Assembly: GCA_037443785.1 (NCBI GenBank)
Contig: JBBINR010000006.1
Coordinates: 50,236-114,235, forward strand
Direction of reading: 5' to 3'
Source: JAQUOA01 sp037443785
GTDB lineage: Bacteria > Bacteroidota > Ignavibacteria > UBA10030 > UBA8401
Length of the DNA stretch: 64,000 nt
Of this stretch, positions 6,821 through 15,774 are shown piece by piece. Numbering within the stretch: the stretch's first letter is position 1; each line of letters starts with the position of its first letter. Under the pieces are notes generated by a model. That model was not told the origin of the DNA. It saw only the letters and a list, made by a program, of their open reading frames with translations, and did not search any database. Both the position numbers and the translations under genes were made by a program.

Positions 6821-8008
6821 TTATCGGAACGCAGCCACCACAATCGTTGCATCGTCATATAATTCTTTTGTCACCGTAAACGAACGGATTGCTCCGATCA
6901 GTTCATCGCTGCACTGCTGTGCAGAGGTGTATTGTTTTTTCAGAATCCACCGGTGCAGCCGCTCCATGCCGAAGTGTTCATGCTTCGGATTCGAAGCTTC
7001 CAAAATTCCATCCGTAATAAAATAGAGCGTATCGCCCGGCATCAGCGGAATCGTTTGTGTTGTGAATGACGCGCCTGCCTGCATTCCCAGCGCAAGATGA
7101 TGTGTCCGAAATTCTTCCACGGCGTTTCCGGTTCGACGGAGAATTTGCGGATGCCCTGCGGTTACGATCTCTGCGCTCGATTTGTCCTTGTCCAGCAGCG
7201 CAAGCGCACAGGTGATGAATTTTTGTTTTTCGGTAACGGCGAAGATCGTTTTGTTGACGCTGTTCAGCAATTCTGCCGGCGAATGGGTGTGCTGAAGCTC
7301 CTGCATGATGCTGCTTTTCGTCATGGCAGATAAAATCCCCGCGCCGGTTCCGTGTCCCGATGCATCGGCGATGACAAGAAGCATTTTCGTTTCAGAAAGT
7401 TTGATGATATCATAAAAATCTCCGCCGATCTCCGTTGCGGGCAGACTGACTCCGGCAATATCGCACCATTCCGTTGTCACGGAAGATTTTGGGAGGAGCG
7501 ACGCGTGAATGGATTGTGCAATCTTCACTTCGGTTTCAATTTCCGTCCGCCGTTTGTATTCCCGCGTCACCGTGCGAATGAATAATATATATCCTGTGCT
7601 CAAACAAAAAATTGCGGTCAAGCCAAACACGGTGCGCTTGGTGCGTACATCGGAAAGCTGTTCTGATGAGAGCCGGAAGGAAGTATCTGGCGTGAGAATA
7701 ACATTGTGAACATCAGGATGGAAAAAATCCGGTTTGGCTTTCGACAGAAAAATCATAATGAGGCTGTAGACGGCAACGGAAAGAATAATCCGGAACGGTT
7801 TTGCAAGCGAAAGAATGATCGACGCAGAAAATAATCCGCTCAACACCGTCATCACCGCCAGCCGCATCCACGATGCCTGGATGATCGACGGCTCCATCAG
7901 CAGCGTCAGCGGGCCGATTGTGGCAAAAAGAAAAAAAACCGCCGTTGCCAAATGCCGGAGTTCTTTTTTCTCCATTGTTTTCCATGTTGCCAGTGCGTGT
8001 ACTGCCAT
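6821..8008 (-). CDS. Membrane-bound SpoIIE/PP2C-type serine phosphatase
   Basis: The N-terminal part has several hydrophobic segments (roughly residues 18-95 and 125-145 from this start). The C-terminal half is a SpoIIE-type PP2C phosphatase: IGGDFYDI near residue 195, VIADASGHG and LYFITDGILEASN provide the metal-binding aspartates. Such enzymes usually dephosphorylate anti-sigma-factor antagonists in partner-switching pathways. No antagonist or anti-sigma gene is next to it. The frame stays open to 8119, but GAGGAG lies 8 nt ahead of the ATG at 8008, whereas the ATG at 8119 has no such site and overlaps a promoter of the divergent gene. Start moderately sure, function good. Confidence 0.8.
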   Translation of the reverse strand: MAVHALATWKTMEKKELRHLATAVFFLFATIGPLTLLMEPSIIQASWMRLAVMTVLSGLFSASIILSLAKPFRIILSVAVYSLIMIFLSKAKPDFFHPDVHNVILTPDTSFRLSSEQLSDVRTKRTVFGLTAIFCLSTGYILFIRTVTREYKRRTEIETEVKIAQSIHASLLPKSSVTTEWCDIAGVSLPATEIGGDFYDIIKLSETKMLLVIADASGHGTGAGILSAMTKSSIMQELQHTHSPAELLNSVNKTIFAVTEKQKFITCALALLDKDKSSAEIVTAGHPQILRRTGNAVEEFRTHHLALGMQAGASFTTQTIPLMPGDTLYFITDGILEASNPKHEHFGMERLHRWILKKQYTSAQQCSDELIGAIRSFTVTKELYDDATIVVAAFR

Positions 8009-8113
8009 CGCTGCCGCTCCTCGTTGTGAATGTTTATACACCTTACGAACAATGGAAAATTTAGATACAAAATTTTTTACAAAATTTAAATGCCAAAGAC
8101 CACGTTTTAGGTG

Positions 8114-8142
8114 TTGCATCAGCGGCGGGTAAATAATAGATT
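8114..8142 (+). promoter_or_regulatory. Promoter, TTGCAT-17-TAGATT, for the lipoprotein/barrel pair
   Basis: TTGCAT at 8114-8119, a 17-base spacer, then TAGATT at 8137-8142, about 90 bases ahead of the start of the small lipoprotein gene. Confidence 0.35.
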
Positions 8143-8231
8143 ACAGTACAAATGACTTCCGAGCGAGGGCCAATCGTACCATTACAACCGTATTGTTCGC
8201 TCATCTTTTTCACCACATGCAGGAAAAAATT

Positions 8232-8570
8232 ATGCGCAGGCACTACACAATTTTCTTTCTGACGATTATCCTTTCTTCGAGCGCTCTGCTTTTATCCTTT
8301 TCCGGATGCCGATCATCCATTGTTGACGATCCAACGACAACAATTACCTATGCTCTTGCAGAGCAATCATACGTGACGCTGACCGTTGAAAACAGTTACA
8401 ATACCATTGTCGCCACTCCGGTTAAAAGCGTGCAAAATGCAGGACAATACGCTGTGAGTTTTGATGCTTCCCACTTGTCTGAAGGAATTTATTTCTATAC
8501 GCTTGATGCAAAAAGTCTCACCGGTTCACGTCATTATATTTCTACACGCCAAATGCTTCTTATAAAATGA
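8232..8570 (+). CDS. Small lipoprotein made almost entirely of a sorting-domain-like module
   Basis: From this ATG (AGGA nine bases upstream) the protein is 112 residues long, with a signal peptide ending in F-S-G-C. What remains looks like the C-terminal beta-sandwich found on type IX secretion cargo and FlgD-like proteins: ITYALAEQSYVTLTVE, then SEGIYFYTLDA and the ending STRQMLLIK. Normally this module sits behind a large domain and after an 'NPFNP' segment. Here it stands alone as a lipoprotein. The next gene overlaps it by 4 bp (ATGA) and encodes a beta-barrel, so the two products probably work together. An in-frame ATG at 8193 is a poorer start because it spoils the signal peptide. Confidence 0.75.
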   Translation: MRRHYTIFFLTIILSSSALLLSFSGCRSSIVDDPTTTITYALAEQSYVTLTVENSYNTIVATPVKSVQNAGQYAVSFDASHLSEGIYFYTLDAKSLTGSRHYISTRQMLLIK

Positions 8571-9238
8571 AAAAATTTCTTTCTCTTATTTTTATCGTCA
8601 GCCTGCTTCCGGCTCAGCAAAAATTTTTCTTTTCACTCAATCCGGGCGCGTCGCTGTACACAACGGAAAATTCTTCGAAAGTCATCGGGGAAAAATCGAT
8701 TGAATGGTTCGGGGGAGGAAGTATCGGATATGAAACATCCGATCTTTTTGAAACAAATCTCCGATTTACCTACGATGTTGCGTTCACGCAGGTCAATGAT
8801 GCTTTGAAATTTTTTTTCACATCCGATAAAGGTCCCGACGTAATCGACACCTTTGGTGCGGATTATCTTTTGTATCTCCATAATGTCGATGTGACCCAGC
8901 AATTTAAACTCGACGATCAATTTTCGTTTTCATTCGGGCCGACGCTGTCATGGGTCAACAGATCGATCATCATTCACGATATTCCCCGGTTTTCAGAAAT
9001 AGGACCAGCAACAATGGGATTTGAAGACCGGCTTGCAACACTCTGCGCCGGTGCTGCTGCATCGGTCACGATGGAAGTTCCGTTTGACGATACTCCTGAA
9101 CATCTTTTTTTCTTCGCCGGGATTAAATCAAGAATCCTCTTCTCCTTGTGGACCGATGCGCGGGGGCGGAATGTATCGAACTATCGCCAGGAATTTATTC
9201 TTGCTCAAATCAATGTTGGCATTGGATACAGCTACTAA
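8567..9238 (+). CDS. Outer-membrane beta-barrel protein
   Basis: This 223-residue protein has a signal peptide (cleavage probably around LLPAQQ) and alternating hydrophobic/aromatic strands through to a C-terminus rich in aromatic residues (INVGIGYSY), as expected for an outer-membrane barrel. No family-specific motif was recognised. Its start overlaps the stop of the small lipoprotein gene (ATGA at 8567), which implies translational coupling and perhaps a complex of the two. It may be a porin or an assembly partner, and the exact role cannot be read from the sequence. Confidence 0.7.
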   Translation: MKKFLSLIFIVSLLPAQQKFFFSLNPGASLYTTENSSKVIGEKSIEWFGGGSIGYETSDLFETNLRFTYDVAFTQVNDALKFFFTSDKGPDVIDTFGADYLLYLHNVDVTQQFKLDDQFSFSFGPTLSWVNRSIIIHDIPRFSEIGPATMGFEDRLATLCAGAAASVTMEVPFDDTPEHLFFFAGIKSRILFSLWTDARGRNVSNYRQEFILAQINVGIGYSY

Positions 9239-9272
9239 TTAAGCGTACACCAATGAAGAGGTGTCGCGCTTT

Positions 9273-9297
9273 TCCCCTTCTTCAAAAAGAAGAGGAA
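9273..9297. repeat. Degenerate relative of the 24-nt hairpin repeat
   Basis: TCCCCTTCTTC, five A residues, then GAAGAGGAA: the same layout as 4954-4977 and 5392-5415 but with a different loop and fewer G/C pairs. It lies between the barrel gene and lemA and could also act as a weak terminator. Confidence 0.4.
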
Positions 9298-9367
9298 TGC
9301 CCGCACCTTGAATCACGACTTCTAAACAGTTACTTTATCCGCAGACATTTCTGAAAGGAATTTCCTT

Positions 9368-9934
9368 ATGGTCTTTTTCTTCGCTCTCCTCGCCATCATC
9401 GTTCTCATTCTCTTCTGGGTCATCGCAAAATACAACGGACTCATCACGCTCCGTCATCAAGTCACCAACGGCTGGAAGCAGATCGACGTGCAATTGAAAC
9501 GGCGCCACGATTTGATTCCGAATTTAGTCCAAACCGTTAAGGGGCAAATGGAGTTCGAGCAGGACACGCTCGAGAAAGTCATCACTGCACGCAATGCCGC
9601 AATGACCGCAAAAGGCGTTGCCGATTCCGCCGACAAAGAAAATATGCTCACCGGTGCGCTGAATAAATTGTTCGCCCTCGTTGAAAATTATCCGGCATTG
9701 AAATCGAACGAAAACGTGAAACAGCTTCAAGAAGAATTGACGAGCACGGAAAATAAAATTTCGTTCGCACGGCAATTCTATAACGACATTGCCACCAAGT
9801 TCAACATTGCGCAGCAGGTATTTCCCGCGAGCATGATCGCGACGATGTTTAATTTCACACCGGCAGTGCTGTTCGAAATTACCGCAGAAGCGGAACGCGA
9901 AGTTCCGAATGTCAATCTGTCGCTGAAAAAGTAA
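9368..9934 (+). CDS. lemA: LemA family membrane-anchored protein
   Basis: This 188-residue protein has a single N-terminal membrane helix (residues 2-23), followed by the typical LemA core: YNGLITLRHQV, WKQIDVQLKRRHDLIPNLV and the helix bundle that ends in ITAEAEREVPNV. LemA proteins expose a helical bundle outside the membrane and are of unknown molecular function. They are very often encoded next to an HtpX-type M48 protease, as here, with a gap of under 50 bp. AAAGGA sits upstream of the ATG. Assignment is secure; role in envelope stress is inference from the neighbour. Confidence 0.9.
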   Translation: MVFFFALLAIIVLILFWVIAKYNGLITLRHQVTNGWKQIDVQLKRRHDLIPNLVQTVKGQMEFEQDTLEKVITARNAAMTAKGVADSADKENMLTGALNKLFALVENYPALKSNENVKQLQEELTSTENKISFARQFYNDIATKFNIAQQVFPASMIATMFNFTPAVLFEITAEAEREVPNVNLSLKK

Positions 9935-9980
9935 TTTCACGTTCTCATGATCGGTCACGTTTCGTTTCGGAGAAATCGCC

Positions 9981-10982
9981 GTGGTCCACACCAGAAATAT
10001 TTACGAACAGCAGAGCCAAAATAGACGAGAGACGATCTATGTCATGATCGGGTTTACGCTGTTCCTTGCGCTCATCGGTTTTGGTTTCGATGCGTTTTAT
10101 CTTGGAACGATAAACGACGATGTCTTCCTTCCCATCGGTACCGTCATCGCTGTCGGAGTCGGGTCCGTTTCGTCGATCTGGTGCCTTCAAAGCGGCGCAA
10201 AAGCCGTGCTCAGTTCGACCGATGCAATTCTTGCCGATCCGAAGAATCCTCCGCACCAGCAGCTGATGAATGTTGTCGAAGAAATGAGCATTGCGGCAGG
10301 GCTGCCGATGCCGCACGTGTACATTGTTCCCGATTCCGACCCAAATGCATTCGCCACAGGAAAAGACCCGGAGAACAGCTCCATTGCCGTAACGCAGGGA
10401 CTTCTCGATACGCTGAATCGCGAAGAGCTTCAAGGAGTTGTTGCGCACGAGATGAGCCACATCCGCAATTATGATATTCGGTTAATGACCGTGATCGCCG
10501 CAATGATGGGAGCAATCTTATTGCTGTCCGATTGGGCTCGGCGCGGAATGTCGTGGGGCGGCGGACGACGACGCTCAAGAAGTTCCGGCAGCAGTTCAGG
10601 CGGAAGTTCCGGCGGTCCCATTGCATTGATCTTGCTCGTCCTCTGGATTGCCGGCATTATTCTTGCACCGCTCATCAGTCAGATGATGGCAATGGCAGTG
10701 TCGCGCAAGCGCGAATATTTAGCCGATGCATCGGGGGCAGAGTTAACGCGGAATCCAATGGGACTTGCGAACGCTTTGCAAAAAATTGAGAGTGCGTCCG
10801 CCCCGACTGCTTCGATCAAGCGCGGTGCCGCTCACTTATGCATCGTCGATCCGCTCGGCAGAAAATTGAATGACAAAGAAGGCTTCACTGCAGAATTATT
10901 CGGCACGCATCCGCCAATGAGCAAACGCATTACATGGCTGAAAGCCATGGCCTATCAAATGAAACCGGCAGATACGGTATGA
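9981..10982 (+). CDS. htpX: M48 family membrane metalloprotease, HtpX-like
   Basis: This 333-residue protein starts at GTG and has two membrane helices near residues 20-37 and 50-68, the zinc motif HEMSH (H156, E157, H160), and a downstream KREYLADASG segment whose glutamate is the likely third zinc ligand. Two more helices lie between them, separated by a serine/glycine-rich and arginine-rich loop (GGGRRRSRSSG). HtpX proteases degrade misfolded membrane proteins from the cytoplasmic side. The gene follows lemA closely and probably forms an operon with it. GGAGA eight bases upstream supports the GTG. The loop is longer than in the Escherichia coli enzyme. Confidence 0.85.
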   Translation: MVHTRNIYEQQSQNRRETIYVMIGFTLFLALIGFGFDAFYLGTINDDVFLPIGTVIAVGVGSVSSIWCLQSGAKAVLSSTDAILADPKNPPHQQLMNVVEEMSIAAGLPMPHVYIVPDSDPNAFATGKDPENSSIAVTQGLLDTLNREELQGVVAHEMSHIRNYDIRLMTVIAAMMGAILLLSDWARRGMSWGGGRRRSRSSGSSSGGSSGGPIALILLVLWIAGIILAPLISQMMAMAVSRKREYLADASGAELTRNPMGLANALQKIESASAPTASIKRGAAHLCIVDPLGRKLNDKEGFTAELFGTHPPMSKRITWLKAMAYQMKPADTV

Positions 10983-11072
10983 CATTTAGCGAGGATTTCC
11001 CTGAGCAAGATGTTCAATGTCTAGAAAACGACGTCGGATATCATCCGATTCTTCTTCGATACGATTAAACTT

Positions 11073-12266
11073 ATGAAATCCATCACGCGCACCGTCTTCA
11101 TTTTATCCCTTATCAGTTTATTCACCGACACTGCCAGCGAAATGCTCTACCCGATCATGCCGATGTATTTAAAGAGCATCGGATTCTCTGTTGCGCTCAT
11201 CGGCATTCTTGAAGGGATCGCTGAAGCAACGGCGGGATTGAGCAAAGGATATTTTGGGAAACGATCGGATATTTCCGGCAGACGCGCTCCGTTTGTGCAG
11301 CTCGGTTATGCATTGAGCGCTTTTTCCAAACCGATGATGGCCATGTTCATCTATCCGGTGTGGATCTTTACCGCCCGCACAATGGATCGGCTGGGAAAAG
11401 GAATTCGCACCGGAGCGCGCGATGCACTTCTCTCCGACGAAGCGACTCCTGAATCAAAAGGAAGAGTGTTCGGATTTCATAGAGGAATGGATACGTTCGG
11501 TGCAGTGCTCGGCCCTCTTGCCGCGCTCGTCTATTTATATTTCTTTCCCGGAAAATACACCTTCCTTTTCTATGCCGCATTCATTCCGGGAATGCTTGCT
11601 GTCGGCATTTCTTTTTTCGTGAACGATAAACACAGAACGCCGCGCCCCGATCAACGACAAGTTTCGTTGTTTTCATTTTTACGATATTGGAAGGAAAGTC
11701 CCGCAGCGTACAGAAAAGTTCTTGCAGGCCTGTTGGTCTTTGCACTGGTGAACAGCTCCGATATTTTTTTATTGCTGAAGATCAAACAATCGGGGCTTGA
11801 TGATACGGCAACGGTCGGCGTGTACATTTTCTACAATCTTGTGTTTGCGCTCTTTGCTTTTCCCGTCGGCATTATTGCGGACAAGATCGGGTTAAAGCGA
11901 ACATTTATCGGCGGGTTATGCTTGTTTGCCGCGGTCTATTTTGGAATGGCGATGAATGATAATCTTGTTGTCTACTTCATTCTGTTTTTTGCGTACGGCA
12001 TCTACGCATCTGCCACCGAAGGAATCTCGAAAGCGTGGATCAGCAACATTGTGCAGAAAAAGGATACGGCAACGGCCATTGGCACATACGCCGGATTTCA
12101 AAGTATCTGCGCGTTACTCGCCAGTGCAGCGGCAGGATTACTTTGGTCATTGTTCGGCGCGGCAGCGACATTTTATACGACCGGAACAATAACGCTTTTT
12201 GTTGTGTTTTATTTTCTTACAACACCGTTCGATGTGCGGGATGAAACAAAGGGAGAGAATACCTGA
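11073..12266 (+). CDS. MFS transporter
   Basis: This 397-residue, twelve-helix major facilitator has the usual loop after helix 2 (GYFGKRSDISGRR) and a matching GIIADKIGLKR loop in the second half. The N-terminus SLFTDTASEMLYPIMPMYL recalls the MFS subgroup found as a single gene in many environmental bacteria. The substrate cannot be told from sequence. No strong ribosome-binding site is visible before the ATG. It is separated by about 90 bp from the htpX-like gene and is probably transcribed on its own. Confidence 0.8.
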   Translation: MKSITRTVFILSLISLFTDTASEMLYPIMPMYLKSIGFSVALIGILEGIAEATAGLSKGYFGKRSDISGRRAPFVQLGYALSAFSKPMMAMFIYPVWIFTARTMDRLGKGIRTGARDALLSDEATPESKGRVFGFHRGMDTFGAVLGPLAALVYLYFFPGKYTFLFYAAFIPGMLAVGISFFVNDKHRTPRPDQRQVSLFSFLRYWKESPAAYRKVLAGLLVFALVNSSDIFLLLKIKQSGLDDTATVGVYIFYNLVFALFAFPVGIIADKIGLKRTFIGGLCLFAAVYFGMAMNDNLVVYFILFFAYGIYASATEGISKAWISNIVQKKDTATAIGTYAGFQSICALLASAAAGLLWSLFGAAATFYTTGTITLFVVFYFLTTPFDVRDETKGENT

Positions 12267-12385
12267 ATCGAAAACAATCTATGAATGACGAAATCTCTCA
12301 GAACGAAAGCGAAAGTGCCGTAAAATTTTTCTTCCGTGACGGCCGAAGAAAATCTGTGCGGCCTATCATGCTTCATAAAAATATT

Positions 12386-12414
12386 TTGACTCTTACATAA
12401 AAAAGATTTACCCT
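12386..12414 (+). promoter_or_regulatory. Promoter, TTGACT-17-TACCCT
   Basis: TTGACT (12386-12391), 17 bases, TACCCT (12409-12414), about 75 bases ahead of the large secreted protein gene. The rest of the gap after the MFS gene shows nothing I recognise. Confidence 0.4.
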
Positions 12415-12487
12415 CTCTCTATTTACATCCACAGTATGTGTCTTCAATCCATAAAACAGTATTAACACCCAAACACAGGGGGATGGC

Positions 12488-14803
12488 ATGAACAGAATTT
12501 CGTCAGTGACTTTGCTGTTGCGGACGTATGTGGTTATTATCGCATCTATTGGACTTTTTACGTCAGTATGTTTTGCACAGTTTGCAGACGCACCCCCGGG
12601 GGATGCGACGAACCAAACGTTCGATGTTGTTCCCTACTATAGCGCAAATCCGTACTCGGGCATTACGTGCACCTACAGCGCAAAATCTTTACGTATTAAT
12701 CCTTTGAATTATAATACCTATTCTTCGCCTTCTCCACTCATGTCATGGGAACCGCCGCCAGGGGTGGATATTGTGAAAGCATCGATGAAAGTAAAAGATG
12801 AACGCCATATGTTTGTTCTTCTGAGCGACGGCAGCATTTATGGAATCACCATTAATTCTGTTTCGGCGGTGGTTGACGGACCAACGCATCTCGGAGATGC
12901 CGATGCTCTCCATGGAAGCCAAAATTTTTCCGATATTGTCGGCGATGCCGTGTATGCACTTTCCAATCACGCAATTTACATCAGCCGTGATTCAGCACGC
13001 ACCTGGCAGCGCGATACTGCCGGGATCGGATCAGGATCGTACTACCAGATTGCCATGGATACAAATCAATTTGTGTATGCGGCACACCTCAATGGATTGT
13101 ACAAGCAGCATCCCGATTCCAATCTCTGGCGAAAAGTTACAACATTTCCTAAACCAAATTCCCTCGTGGCGGCTGTCTTTGTCGATAGGCGAAACCGGGT
13201 ATTCGCCCGCTCATCCGGCAATATTTATCTAAGCACCGATAATGGCTCAACATGGAATCTTGACACCGCAGGAATAGGTTCCAACAATATTTCTCGTTTC
13301 TGTGATGATAAATTTGGCAACGCGTATGCAACAGACGGGCATTTGCTCTGGCGATCTATGGGAGGAACACAACCATGGGTCCGCATCGATCAACCCATTC
13401 AATCATATGTGTATGATCCTTCGGCATTTTTGTATAAAAATCTTTTTAATAGGATTTCCGGAGATTCTCTGGTGTATGCGGCAACTGCACTTGGAGTTTT
13501 TTTCAGCAGCAACCAGGGTTCGACATGGATCCCTGATTCTGCAATGGCCCCGGCAAAGTTTATGTACGGTTTCATCAAAACGGCATCGGGAAAATTTCTG
13601 ACAAGCACGAATCTTGGAGTCTACACAAAGAATCCGCCCGACTCTGTGTGGAAAAAAACTTTTCCGTTGAATGGGTTTTTATCAGGGAGTCCGATCTTCA
13701 CCGATGGCAGCGGCAATGCATTCACACTTGGGAAAAGAATCAACGGCAGCGACAATCTGAGTATGTTTTCAAACTGGAAAAGCACAGACGACGGACAAAC
13801 TTGGAATCCGGATACGACAGGGCTTGGAGCCATTGGCCGTGGACAAAATCAGATTTATTCCGTTGATGAAACAGGCGTGCAATATTTTGGTGCTTATGAT
13901 ACACCCGCTCCGTTATACAGTAAGAAGGCCGGCCAAAGCTGGGCTCCCGACACGGCTGGATTCGGACAAGGATCGTCGATATATCCATTTGCCTTTGTAA
14001 TCGATAGGAAGGGCTTTGTGTATGTTTCCATCCAAAACAAAACAACTTATACATCAAGCTTTTGGAAACGACCCGTCACGGGAGGAGCGTGGATTCTTGA
14101 TACCAACGGATTGAATGGGGCATCCATCTATGCACTCGCTGCAGATAAGAGCGGCAATTTGATCGCAGGAACGTACACCGGTGTCTATCGAAATGTTGGC
14201 GGCACATGGTCGCAGATTCCATATCCCTCCGGCCTCGGAGGAAACAATGCCTTTGTCGTCAGCGTCGATTCCACCGGAGCTATCATTGCAGGATTCAGTT
14301 CGTTTGTCGGATTCACGGCTCTCTGGCATGGCGTGTATGCAACAAAAGACAACGGCGCTCATTGGACGTATCTTGGGCTCGACAGCATTTCTGTACGCGG
14401 ATTAGTTTCCTACGGCGACACGACCTATGCATACACATATGCCAATGGAATCTATCGCATGCGTTCTGCTTCGGGCGGTACATTGGTGAATAGTTCGGAG
14501 ATTGTTCGGAATTATTCGCTCGATCAAAACTATCCGAATCCGTTCAATCCTGCGACAACAATACGATACTCGCTGGCTGCTGCAAGCAGCGTAACGATGA
14601 AAATTTATAACGTGCTTGGGCAGGAAGTACGGACACTCTTTAACGGTGAACAACATTCCGGCATACAACAATTGCAATGGGATGGGAAATCGCAAAATGG
14701 ATTAACAGTTTCATCAGGGATTTATTTTTATCGTATTGTTGCTGAAGAAAAAAACAACGGCAGTATCTATTCTGCCGTGCGAAGAATGGTGTTGCTAAAA
14801 TAA
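12488..14803 (+). CDS. Secreted BNR/propeller protein with type IX-type C-terminal sorting domain
   Basis: This 771-residue protein has an N-terminal signal peptide (TSVCFAQFADA region) and many blades of the BNR/Asp-box sort: STDNGSTWN, SSNQGSTWIPD, STDDGQTWNPD and related 'S.D.G.TW' repeats through residues 130-650. The final 90 residues are a sorting module: LDQNYPNPFNPATTIRYSL, KIYNVLGQEVRTL, SGIYFYRIVA and the terminal RRMVLLK. Together these indicate a propeller carried to the cell surface by type IX secretion. Asp-box propellers occur in sialidases and in non-catalytic stability or adhesion proteins, and no sialidase arginine triad was recognised. A terminator lies downstream at 14976. 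Confidence 0.85.
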   Translation: MNRISSVTLLLRTYVVIIASIGLFTSVCFAQFADAPPGDATNQTFDVVPYYSANPYSGITCTYSAKSLRINPLNYNTYSSPSPLMSWEPPPGVDIVKASMKVKDERHMFVLLSDGSIYGITINSVSAVVDGPTHLGDADALHGSQNFSDIVGDAVYALSNHAIYISRDSARTWQRDTAGIGSGSYYQIAMDTNQFVYAAHLNGLYKQHPDSNLWRKVTTFPKPNSLVAAVFVDRRNRVFARSSGNIYLSTDNGSTWNLDTAGIGSNNISRFCDDKFGNAYATDGHLLWRSMGGTQPWVRIDQPIQSYVYDPSAFLYKNLFNRISGDSLVYAATALGVFFSSNQGSTWIPDSAMAPAKFMYGFIKTASGKFLTSTNLGVYTKNPPDSVWKKTFPLNGFLSGSPIFTDGSGNAFTLGKRINGSDNLSMFSNWKSTDDGQTWNPDTTGLGAIGRGQNQIYSVDETGVQYFGAYDTPAPLYSKKAGQSWAPDTAGFGQGSSIYPFAFVIDRKGFVYVSIQNKTTYTSSFWKRPVTGGAWILDTNGLNGASIYALAADKSGNLIAGTYTGVYRNVGGTWSQIPYPSGLGGNNAFVVSVDSTGAIIAGFSSFVGFTALWHGVYATKDNGAHWTYLGLDSISVRGLVSYGDTTYAYTYANGIYRMRSASGGTLVNSSEIVRNYSLDQNYPNPFNPATTIRYSLAAASSVTMKIYNVLGQEVRTLFNGEQHSGIQQLQWDGKSQNGLTVSSGIYFYRIVAEEKNNGSIYSAVRRMVLLK

Positions 14804-14975
14804 TAGCGTGATACGAAATGTCATTTTGCCCGGATCCGCAGTGCCATTGCAAGCCGATGACATGGGCGAAAGAATACATCTTGCTATTTGAGATAAAGCG
14901 CATTACTTTTGCAGTGTAAGCATGTATCCATGATGATCGGAGAAGCGTATGGAGCTGCTCTCACGATTGTTTAAG

Positions 14976-15016
14976 AAACCTCTCGAATTCCGTACGGAAT
15001 GAAAGAGGTTTTTGTG
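14976..15016 (+). terminator. Rho-independent terminator
   Basis: AAACCTCT (14976-14983) pairs with AGAGGTTT (15004-15011), with the palindrome ATTCCGTACGGAAT inside and a T-run after. The outer arms are identical to those of the hairpin at 660-699. It separates the secreted protein gene from ybaK. The remaining bases from 14804 show no gene. Confidence 0.75.
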
Positions 15017-15062
15017 TTTTTAGTAATTGCCCAAAAAAATTTACCGCATGAAAGGAGGATAT

Positions 15063-15566
15063 ATGATACTTCAACGATTAAAAGATTTTCTCGACAGCCA
15101 TCAGATTAAATATATGGTGATCACGCATTCGCAGGCATACACGTCGCTGGAAATTGCCGCACTGGCAAGTATTCCCGGAAAGGAAATTGCCAAAACGGTC
15201 ATGGTCAATGTGGATGAAAAGATGTTGATGGTCGTTGTGCCGGCATCTCACATGGTTGATTTTAAATCGCTTCACACATTTACCGGAGCCAAGAAGATCG
15301 ATCTTGCCGGTGAATATCAATTCAGGAATCTTTTCCCCGAATGCGAAGTTGGTGCAATGCCGCCGTTTGGCAATCTCTATAATATCGATGTCGTCGTTTC
15401 GGAAAGTCTCGCCGAAGATGAAATGATTGCATTCAATGCCGGAACGCATAAAGAATTAGTGAAGATGACGTATAGAGACTTCGTGGAACTTGTGAAGCCG
15501 AAAGTGGGAAAGCTTTCCTTTCCGAAACGATTTGCCGTTGCGCGTGAAGAGTGGGAAATGCCGTAG
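15063..15566 (+). CDS. YbaK/EbsC-type aminoacyl-tRNA deacylase
   Basis: This 167-residue single-domain protein of the YbaK/ProX editing family hydrolyses mischarged aminoacyl-tRNA in trans. Recognisable features are the N-terminal helix LQRLKDFLDS, the YTSLEIAALASIPGKEIAKTV segment with its conserved lysine, the strand MLMVVVPASH, and the GAMPPFGNLYNIDVVV motif with F.AGTHKELVKM at the end. AAAGGAGG four bases ahead of the ATG at 15063 fixes the start. An in-frame ATG at 15027 lacks such a site. The subfamily (proline, cysteine or other) cannot be set by eye. Confidence 0.88.
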   Translation: MILQRLKDFLDSHQIKYMVITHSQAYTSLEIAALASIPGKEIAKTVMVNVDEKMLMVVVPASHMVDFKSLHTFTGAKKIDLAGEYQFRNLFPECEVGAMPPFGNLYNIDVVVSESLAEDEMIAFNAGTHKELVKMTYRDFVELVKPKVGKLSFPKRFAVAREEWEMP

Positions 15567-15628
15567 CCTATTCAAGTATTGGTATTTCTCTTCCATGGAA
15601 TAGACCGAAATCGTTCAATGCATTATCG

Positions 15629-15662
15629 ATGACCGGCGGTGTTTTGCAGCCGGTCATTTTTG
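15629..15662 (+). terminator. Rho-independent terminator after ybaK
   Basis: ATGACCGGC (15629-15637) pairs with GCCGGTCAT (15649-15657), followed by TTTTTG and more T. A strong hairpin, well placed 60 bases after the ybaK stop. Confidence 0.85.
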
Positions 15663-15695
15663 TTTTTGGCTTGCCGGTATATTTTTCAAATTTTT

Positions 15696-15723
15696 TTGAG
15701 CTGATTCACAAATATATTATATT
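15696..15723 (+). promoter_or_regulatory. Promoter, TTGAGC-16-TATATT, for the beta-lactamase gene
   Basis: TTGAGC at 15696-15701, a 16-base spacer and TATATT at 15718-15723, about 50 bases ahead of the ATG. Confidence 0.4.
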
Positions 15724-15774
15724 GATCTGCCCATAAATTCTTGTCATTCAAAGTATTACCATAACCCGGCCTCT

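Noticed and set aside
10181..10626. Overlapping ORFs inside the htpX-like gene, both strands
   Set aside because: Arg/Ser-rich shadow frames of a G+C-richer coding stretch; the M48 frame has all the motifs.
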